Made by a program: the position numbers and the translations under genes. Below the pieces are notes generated by a model that was not told the DNA's origin, did no database searches, and saw only the letters and a list, made by a program, of their open reading frames with translations. Below are positions 58,240 to 64,000 of a stretch of DNA of 64,000 bases, in pieces. Within the stretch, counting starts at the first letter, position 1. Each line of letters opens with the position of its first letter. The stretch is taken from NCBI GenBank assembly GCA_016703425.1, contig JADJCA010000008.1, positions 546,001 through 610,000 of the forward strand, given 5' to 3'. This DNA is from Myxococcales bacterium. Lineage in GTDB: Bacteria; Myxococcota_A; Polyangia; Polyangiales; Polyangiaceae.

Positions 58240-59041
58240 CCGCCACTCCTAGCCACGAGGCGGTGAGAAGGACCAGTTTTCGGCAAGGCCCCATCGAGGC
58301 GCGGTGCGTCACGGCGCGGCCGCCCGACACGACGATTCCGGCTAAAAAAAAGGGCAATCGCGAGACTTGACACCCCGACCAGCGTCAAAACCAGCCCCGC
58401 GAATGCGTGAAGGATGCACCATGCTCACAATCACAAGGGGAGTCGCGGAGTTGTCACACAAGCGTCACCGCTGCAGGGCGGCCGGGCACCATTCAGTGGC
58501 GGACTACAACCAATAATACCTCGTCATTTCACAACTTTAGACACTTTCTCAACTATGGACGTGACGGGTCTGGAAAAGGGGTGCTACCTCCTTTTCTCGC
58601 CTCGCCGCTCTTGGTGGTGTCGACCGGCCAGCCGCCTTTGCTGGATGGTGTTCGCTTTCCGAACATCCGGGTTGACCCGCGGTACCAAGCGCGGCTGGCG
58701 AGGGGCGTTTTCCATCCTCCCTGTTTCGCAGGGCGAGGAGCGGGGTCGCTTTTGTTCGAAGCCCAGCCAGCATGACTTTTCTGAACAACTTCAGCCATGT
58801 GTTGGGCCGAGCATCAAGCCTCGGCGCGTGCTGTCCACAGGCTGTGGATAACTTGTGGCTTTCATGTCCGTGGCTCTCGGGAGAGCCGCAGACGACACGC
58901 ATTCTGCAAACTCAATAACGGATCGCCGCCCCATCGCTCCAGCGTTCGGGGCGATGGCAGGTCCACGGATGGGCTGTGGTGGGATTCATTTCGCTTCAAT
59001 CAGATGAGTGCGGGCCGACGAACGTGACGCAGACGCCGAGC
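58240..59041. other. oriC-like region upstream of dnaA
   Basis: About 800 bases lacking a convincing gene. It holds an exact DnaA box at 58843-58851 (TGTGGATAA, the complement of TTATCCACA), a related one at 58831-58839 (CTGTCCACA) and a short AT-rich patch around 58508-58557 that could be an unwinding element. Location immediately upstream of dnaA supports an origin. Only one exact box is seen, so the assignment is tentative. Confidence 0.6.
58843..58851 (-). promoter_or_regulatory. DnaA box, exact consensus
   Basis: The plus strand reads TGTGGATAA, so the minus strand gives the consensus TTATCCACA. About 190 bases before the likely dnaA start, so it may serve replication initiation and dnaA autoregulation. 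Confidence 0.75.
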
Positions 59042-60451
59042 ATGAATGAGAAGCTCTGGGACGACGCGGTCGCGTTCACGCGCACAAAGTCGCCGGCGAG
59101 TTTCGACCAGTGGTTCTCCGGCGTGCAGTTCGACGGCCTCAGCGACGGCGTGCTGTCGCTGCGCGCGCGCGACGAGTTCGTGCGCGAGTGGGTCGACGAT
59201 CACTTCTTGCCGGTGCTCACGGATCACATTCGCGCCCAGACCGGCTGGAGCGTTCAGATCGCGTGGACCATCGACGAGAGCTTGCCCTTGCCGGTCGTCG
59301 CCCACACCGCGCTTGGACCACAATCGCCCGTGCGTCCGCGGCCTCTCTCGGTGCGCGCCCCGAGCGGCGCGGCTCCGGCGGTTCGCGAGCGCGAAGAATC
59401 GCCGCTCTCGAGCGTGCCGCCGCCCATTGAAGGCCTGAACCCCAAATACACCTTCTCGAACTTCGTCATTGGGCCGTCGAATCAGCTCGCCCATGCGGCG
59501 TCGGTCGCCGCCGCCGGCGGCGGCGGGCGGCGTCACAACCCGCTCTTTTTGTGCGGCGGAACCGGTCTCGGCAAGACGCACCTGGTTCACGCCGTCGCCC
59601 ACCGCGTGCGCGCCGAGCGCCCTTCGGCGCGCATCGTCTACGTGTCCGCGGAGAAGTTCGTCAACGAGTTCGTGCAAGCGCTTCAAGACCACGGCATGAG
59701 CGAGTTCCGCGCGCGTTATCGCGATCGCTGCGATCTCCTCCTCGTCGACGACATCCAGTTCCTCGCCTCCAAGACGCAGACGCAAGAAGAGTTCTTCCAC
59801 GCGTTCAACGCGCTTCATCAGGCCGACAAGCAGATCATCGTCACGAGCGACAAATACCCGCAGCAACTTGAGCGGATGGAGGAGCGCCTTATCTCGCGCT
59901 TCACGTGGGGTCTCGTGGCCGACGTTCAGGCCCCCGAGCTCGAGACGCGCGTCGCCATCGTGCGCAAGAAGGCGCAGACGGAGAACCTCGAGGTCAGCGA
60001 CGAGGTCCTGTCGTTCATCGCGCAAATGGTGCGAAGCAACGTCCGCGAGCTCGAGGGCACGCTCATTCGCTTGGCGGCGCGCGCCGCGCTCGTCGAACAC
60101 CCCATCGACATTGATTTCGCGCGCGCCGAGCTCGCCGCCAGCGGCGCAGCGCGCGTCAGCGAGACCAGCGTCGAAGACGTCCAACGCGTCGTGTGCCACC
60201 ACTTCAAGCTGAAGAGCGGCGACCTCTTGTCGAAAGATCGACACAAGAGCATCGCCTTCGCGAGGCACGTGGCGATGTACCTCTGCCGCGAGCGCCTCAA
60301 GTGCAGCTTGCCGGAGTTGGGCCGCGCCTTCGGGAACCGCGATCACACCACCGTCATGAGCGCCGTCCGCAAGGTGGCGTCGCTGCGGCAAGCCGATCCG
60401 GAAGTGCGCGCCCACATCGAAGCCCTCGAGCGCAAGCTCGGCTCCGAATAG
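59042..60451 (+). CDS. dnaA: chromosomal replication initiator DnaA
   Basis: From the ATG at 59042 (MNEKLWDDAV), 469 residues; the frame extends upstream to 58976 through GTG codons, including one at 59024. Domain I spans about 1-75 (FDQWFSGVQFDGLSDG). Domain III has Walker A GGTGLGKTHL (Lys178) and Walker B LLLVDDIQF (Asp236-Asp237), then SRFTWGLVAD. Domain IV has the DNA-binding signature LGRAFGNRDHTTVMSAVRKV. DnaA binds TTATCCACA boxes and opens the origin; one such box lies upstream here. Confidence 0.97.
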   Translation: MNEKLWDDAVAFTRTKSPASFDQWFSGVQFDGLSDGVLSLRARDEFVREWVDDHFLPVLTDHIRAQTGWSVQIAWTIDESLPLPVVAHTALGPQSPVRPRPLSVRAPSGAAPAVREREESPLSSVPPPIEGLNPKYTFSNFVIGPSNQLAHAASVAAAGGGGRRHNPLFLCGGTGLGKTHLVHAVAHRVRAERPSARIVYVSAEKFVNEFVQALQDHGMSEFRARYRDRCDLLLVDDIQFLASKTQTQEEFFHAFNALHQADKQIIVTSDKYPQQLERMEERLISRFTWGLVADVQAPELETRVAIVRKKAQTENLEVSDEVLSFIAQMVRSNVRELEGTLIRLAARAALVEHPIDIDFARAELAASGAARVSETSVEDVQRVVCHHFKLKSGDLLSKDRHKSIAFARHVAMYLCRERLKCSLPELGRAFGNRDHTTVMSAVRKVASLRQADPEVRAHIEALERKLGSE

Positions 60452-60517
60452 GGTCGCCACAGACGACGACGAGCTGCTGGCGTGGTCAACGGGTCATTGG
60501 ACACGCTGGCGGTCAGC

Positions 60518-61195
60518 TCATAGCGAGCGTCGCCGCCCTGAATCTCGGCGATCTTTCGGCGAGTGGCGATGCCCGCGCCTGTGCTCTCTTTTCTTCGGGG
60601 GCGGACGCGCGAGCATCAAGATCGCCGCTATGAGAGCGCGCAACGATGGCGATCGGCTCTTCGATGCTTGCGTCGTGAGCACGGGGCCCATGGCCTCGGC
60701 CCACGCGACTTTGTTCCCGCCACCGTCGCGAACCACTCTGCCGAACAGCTCCCACGTCCCACAAATCGAATCCGGTTGGTATCGGCGCGCCTTGCTCAGA
60801 TCGGCCTCGGGGAATGCGCGGGCAAGGGCATTCAGGTCGCCCAGGTAGAACGCCTCCGTCTCCTCGATGGCGAGCTGAACGGCGATCTTGAGTTCAGGCG
60901 CAACTTCCCGGCGGTCGCGACAATGGCTTCGACAAGTTCGGCTGGATCATCGTTGTCGGCGTCTACAAGGACGAGCACGGCATCGGTGGACGCTCGAGCG
61001 ACGACGCAAACCCCTAGCTTCGCCGGTAGTTGGTCGGGCAGCCCACGGCTTCGGGTCGGGCGCGGGCCGGAATCTTGGCAGCGTTCCCTTTCCCTGGTGG
61101 ATGCACTCGGATGTCCAGTCCCTCACAAGCCGCGGCCCCCAGCGCTCGATGAATGCACGCTCCGAAGGGCCCTCCACAAGCACGTGAAGCGTCAT
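60518..61195 (-). pseudogene. DUF4276 TOPRIM-like protein, multiply frameshifted
   Basis: The ATG at 61195 overlaps the ATPase stop (ATGA). Joined across several frames it reads MTLHVLVEGPSERAF, then HQGKGTLPR, VLVLVDADNDDPAELVEAI, ELKIAVQLAIEETEAFYLGD and DSICGTWELF. The glutamate in VEG and the DxD in VDADND are the TOPRIM catalytic residues, and the IEETEAFYLGD segment identifies the DUF4276 family. It needs about four single-base corrections. The family is found beside AAA ATPases in probable defence modules. Confidence 0.72.
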
Positions 61196-62397
61196 TCTGG
61201 AGAACCGTCGTCGAGGTGGTTGCTGTACCAGAGCGAGCCAAGCGGGATTCCCTGGTCGGTCATCGCCTGGATGGTCCCCACGTCCGCGGCGCGGACCGCG
61301 CTAGCGCGCCCGTCGACGCCTTTCCGAATCAGCCACACTTGCTCGGGCTTGAGCGCGTCGACGAAGTACGGAGAGTGGGTCGTAACGAGAATTTGTGTCG
61401 CGAGCGTGTCGCGGTTTGCACGTGTCGAAAACTGACTGGCGAGGCGCTCCACGAGCCGCACGTAGAGGCCGTTCTCGGGCTCCTCGATACCAATGAAAGG
61501 CCGTGGCGATGGGTCTTCGAGGAGCACGGCGTACGCGAGCATCTTGAGTGTGCCGTCGGACATGCTCTGTTGGTAAAAGGGGTCTTGGTATCCGCGCTCG
61601 TCAAACCTCAGAAGGAGCCGCTTGTCTATGCCTGATCTCCGGGTGATCTTCTTCAATCAGGGATGGCCTTGGCGAGTCTCCGCAAGATGCTCTTGAACTC
61701 GCCGGCGTGCTGTCGCTGGTAGTACTGGAGCACGTTGCCGATGTTCGAACCGGTCCGGTCGAGCCAGCGTTGCGCGCCGGCGGCGGGAAGGATCCGAGCC
61801 GCATCTGGCACGAAGTACGAGAGGTACCACTGCTCGATGTAGCTTCGAAGGCGCACGATGCGTGGATGCTCGGCAAGGTTGCCCAGCGTCGCGATGCCGA
61901 GCTTGTCGAGTTCCGCCAGTTCGACCTTCAGGGAGTCTTTGCTCTGGGCCTTGAACTGGACGGACTGACCCGCCCAAACCTTACCCCTGCCTCTCGAGCT
62001 CGAGGGAAGTGGTCGGCTTGCCCTTGTTGTCGTTGACGAAGGGTCTCTTTGACAACCGCTGGGACGCCCTTCACGGCGTCGACATGCAGTTCGTAGACGA
62101 TGGGGCGCTCGGGGTCGTCATCTTCGAAGAAGAGCTCGAACTCGAGAGGCCCGCTCGCACCTTGGGTTCGAAGCCGATCGAAGCCACCGCGCGCGGGCTT
62201 GTCGCAGGCGACCTCAACTCCTTCGAGTAGGCAGTCGGCGACAAAGCCGAACGCGTCCAGCACCGTCGACTTCCCGGGCCGTTCGGACCGATGGACAGCG
62301 AGCCGCGGCGGCGGGTGCCCTGCTGTGCTCGCCTGACCCGGGCGAAAATCGCCAGGGCGCGGTAGTTCTTGATGCGAATACCTAGCAGTCGTGCCAT
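61192..62397 (-). pseudogene. AAA (RecF/SMC-like) ATPase, partner of DUF4276, multiply frameshifted
   Basis: Joined across frames the protein reads MARLLGIRIKNYRAL, LAVIGPNGPGKSTVLDAFGFV (Walker A), FVNDNKGKPTTSLELERQG, RLRSYIEQWYLSYF and PFIGIEEPENGLY (Walker B), ending VTTHSPYFVDAL. The order is that of AAA_21-type ATPases. Indels lie near 62352 (CC), 62293 (GG), 62273 (CCC), 62041 (GGG), 61984 (CCCC) and 61655 (AA), each a one-base change in a homopolymer. The stop overlaps the DUF4276 start, so the two would be co-translated. Confidence 0.75.
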
Positions 62398-62403
62398 CGG
62401 CGC

Positions 62404-63222
62404 CTATTGTCGCTCGGGCGCGGCTTCAGGAGCAGCCATCTTTTTGGTCTCGGTGCGCTTCGACTCCCGCCCCAGGGGCGGCAGGCGCGGAGGGCTCCCC
62501 TTGGCAATGGCAACGAAGCACAGCGCCAAGGGCAGGCCAGCGACCGGTCCAGCGCTCGGCACGCCGTTCGGCGCCATCGCATCGGCCGAGAGGTGCGGGG
62601 CGCCAAGCAACGTCTGATCGCGATCCAGGAGGTCGATGGAGCGAGAGACGATGAGCGAGCGCGCGTCGACGGCGCCCGGCCCGTAGTGCAACAGCGTTCG
62701 CGTCTCGAACTCGCCGGCCGTCGACAGCGGCGGCGCCCCCTCACGGAGGAAGGCGACGTCCTTGACCTTGACGGAGCCGAGCGCCGTCACCGCGCCCGTC
62801 ATGACGAGGCGCGGGACCGAGAGGTTTCCCCCGACCGCAAGCGCGCTGGGACGATAGTCGGAGAGGATCTCGTCAACGATGAGGTTCCCGGTGCAGATGA
62901 GCCACGCGTGGTCGTCGATGAGCAAGCTTCCACGGACGCGCAAGTCGCCGTGATGCAAGAGCGGCTTCATGCCGCCGCGAAACGAGACGAAGAGATCGCC
63001 ATCCACGGTCCACGGCTGAGGCGTCATCGTGCGCGAGGCGAGCGACGCGATGCGAGCGAGGCCACCGAGATCGACGTCGATGCTCTTGGCCGAATGGAGG
63101 CGCCCAAGGATCGAGGCGTCCGCGTCTTCTCCGATGACGAGGGGAGCGCGCTGTTGGACCCCGCTCTGGAAGACCGGATCCCTCTCGCCACGGGGCTCGG
63201 TCTCTTTCGCCGACGAGGTCAT
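62404..63222 (-). CDS. hypothetical beta-helix-like protein
   Basis: 272 residues with short strand-turn repeats (GDLRVRGSLLIDDHAWL, TGNLIVDEILSD, VGGNLSVPRLVM, VKVKDVAFL, DARSLIVSRSIDLL). The layout is similar to the protein at 37926-38609. No signal peptide, no catalytic motif. Possibly a polymer-forming or scaffold protein. Confidence 0.58.
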   Translation of the reverse strand: MTSSAKETEPRGERDPVFQSGVQQRAPLVIGEDADASILGRLHSAKSIDVDLGGLARIASLASRTMTPQPWTVDGDLFVSFRGGMKPLLHHGDLRVRGSLLIDDHAWLICTGNLIVDEILSDYRPSALAVGGNLSVPRLVMTGAVTALGSVKVKDVAFLREGAPPLSTAGEFETRTLLHYGPGAVDARSLIVSRSIDLLDRDQTLLGAPHLSADAMAPNGVPSAGPVAGLPLALCFVAIAKGSPPRLPPLGRESKRTETKKMAAPEAAPERQ

Positions 63223-63387
63223 GCCCCGGGGCCACGCAAGGTGCAGGCCATCGGCAAGTCGTTGATTGTTCGTCGCGCGGGAGCGCGGCCGTGAGGGAAC
63301 CTTGCCCGACCTGACATCGGCTTGCCCCTTCTAGGTCCCGAATTTTACTGCGTTTTACGAAAGCACCCCGCGCTCGATGCGCGCCCC

Positions 63388-64000
63388 TTACGGGGCCCCG
63401 CGAAGGAACATGGCCAGGTCGAGGCCCGTTCCGCCCGGCGACGCCGCTCCGAACGTGACCGGGAACCCGTTGGCGAAGGGCAGAGCGTTCGCCACGTAAC
63501 CGCTGCCGCCGGTCGGGGCGAAGTAGCCGTTGCAGGCCGTTTGCAGCACCAGCGCGATCCAATAGTCGCCGGCCGTCACGTTGGTGGCCGATGCGAGCAG
63601 CGCTTCGCTCGGTCCCGACCCCGTCGTGATGACGACCCCCGTCGACGCCACGAGCGCGCCCGGAGCCCCGGCGGAATCACTGTAGAGTGCATACTTTACA
63701 CTGCACGACGAGTTGCTCCAGTAGCCTCCGAGCGACGCGACCTTGAGCCCAACCGGCAACGTCACCCGACGAGCGAGCAGCGTGTTGGGGGGCACCGGCT
63801 GAGAGCTCGTGGTCGACGAGCCGCCGGCCACCGTCCCGACGGAGCAAGAAACGGGGACCGAGACATCGGCGCCCTGCATGGTGCCGGTGCCGCCGGCGAT
63901 GCTGCAAATGGCGCCCAGCGGCGGCGACGAAATGGTGACGCCGTAGGTCTGCCCGCTGGCCACGAGGGTTGGAAAGGGCACGCTGCTCGAAGCGCTGGCG
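63388..64000 (-). CDS. cell-surface protein fragment, 5' end beyond the window
   Basis: The frame stays open to base 64000, so the N-terminus is outside. The visible 204 or so residues are beta-rich and low in charge (TYGVTISSPPLGAICSIAGG, KVASLGGYWSNSSCSVKYALYSD, GDYWIALVLQTACNGYF), like extracellular Ig-like or lectin-like repeats of myxobacterial surface proteins. Unknown function. Confidence 0.65.
   Translation of the reverse strand, partial: ASASSSVPFPTLVASGQTYGVTISSPPLGAICSIAGGTGTMQGADVSVPVSCSVGTVAGGSSTTSSQPVPPNTLLARRVTLPVGLKVASLGGYWSNSSCSVKYALYSDSAGAPGALVASTGVVITTGSGPSEALLASATNVTAGDYWIALVLQTACNGYFAPTGGSGYVANALPFANGFPVTFGAASPGGTGLDLAMFLRGAP

Noticed and set aside
58343..58350. A-run of eight as a Rho-independent terminator
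   Set aside because: It lies upstream of a minus-strand gene and no GC-rich stem precedes it in the correct orientation.

Overview
The window is high-GC DNA that looks like a chromosome of a myxobacterium-like organism (Myxococcota, probably Polyangia); this is inference from gene content, not a taxonomic search. The signs are the many predicted lipoproteins with Asp/Ala-rich linkers, two Ser/Thr protein kinases, a DUF4388-type response regulator, a TPR/PEGA-type protein, an RCC1-repeat lipoprotein, FG-GAP and von Willebrand lipoproteins, and a dnaA locus with a likely oriC near the right end.

Layout. 1-6148 (+): a tightly coupled operon (AMP-dependent ligase, acyl carrier protein, iron alcohol dehydrogenase, a fused LuxE-LuxC acyl reductase, a GNAT protein and a membrane-anchored GT2 glycosyltransferase). 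It reads as activation and reduction of an acyl group linked to surface-glycan or glycolipid chemistry. 6190-15101: a large kinase with a helical N-terminus, an EEP nuclease/phosphatase, a PAS + MCP chemosensory pair and two lipoproteins. 15118-21878 (-): a second coupled operon (GDPD-like protein, a multi-membrane glycosyltransferase fused to a phosphoribulokinase/uridine-kinase-like domain, HAD phosphatase, class II aldolase, a tandem-duplicated sugar nucleotidyltransferase, GT2). I do not recognise this gene set; it is the best candidate here for an undescribed pathway. 21933-30327: another GT-C-type membrane protein, lipoproteins, a NhaR-like regulator divergent from a universal-stress-protein/hemerythrin pair, an SGNH hydrolase and an FG-GAP lipoprotein. 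30395-36219 (-): kinase, RCC1 lipoprotein, TPR/PEGA protein, small accessory protein and GMC oxidoreductase. 36353-57199: metallophosphoesterase, two serine tRNAs, a degenerate sulfatase, a multi-receiver regulator, an Eis-like acetyltransferase, a peptidase-MA-type protein, a VWA lipoprotein, a large carboxypeptidase-regulatory-like/PDZ protein, a thioesterase and MiaE. 57232-60451: outer-membrane barrel protein, oriC-like region and dnaA. 60518-62397 (-): a two-gene AAA ATPase + TOPRIM-like (DUF4276) module, broken by many single-base indels. 62404-64000: a beta-helix-like protein and a truncated cell-surface protein.

A recurring feature is single-base frameshifts, nearly all in short G/C homopolymers (about 25671, 33078, 33992, 51234, 56451 and a dense cluster at 60518-62397), each joining two pieces of one recognisable protein. 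Sequencing or assembly error is the simplest explanation for the scattered ones; the dense cluster could also be real decay.
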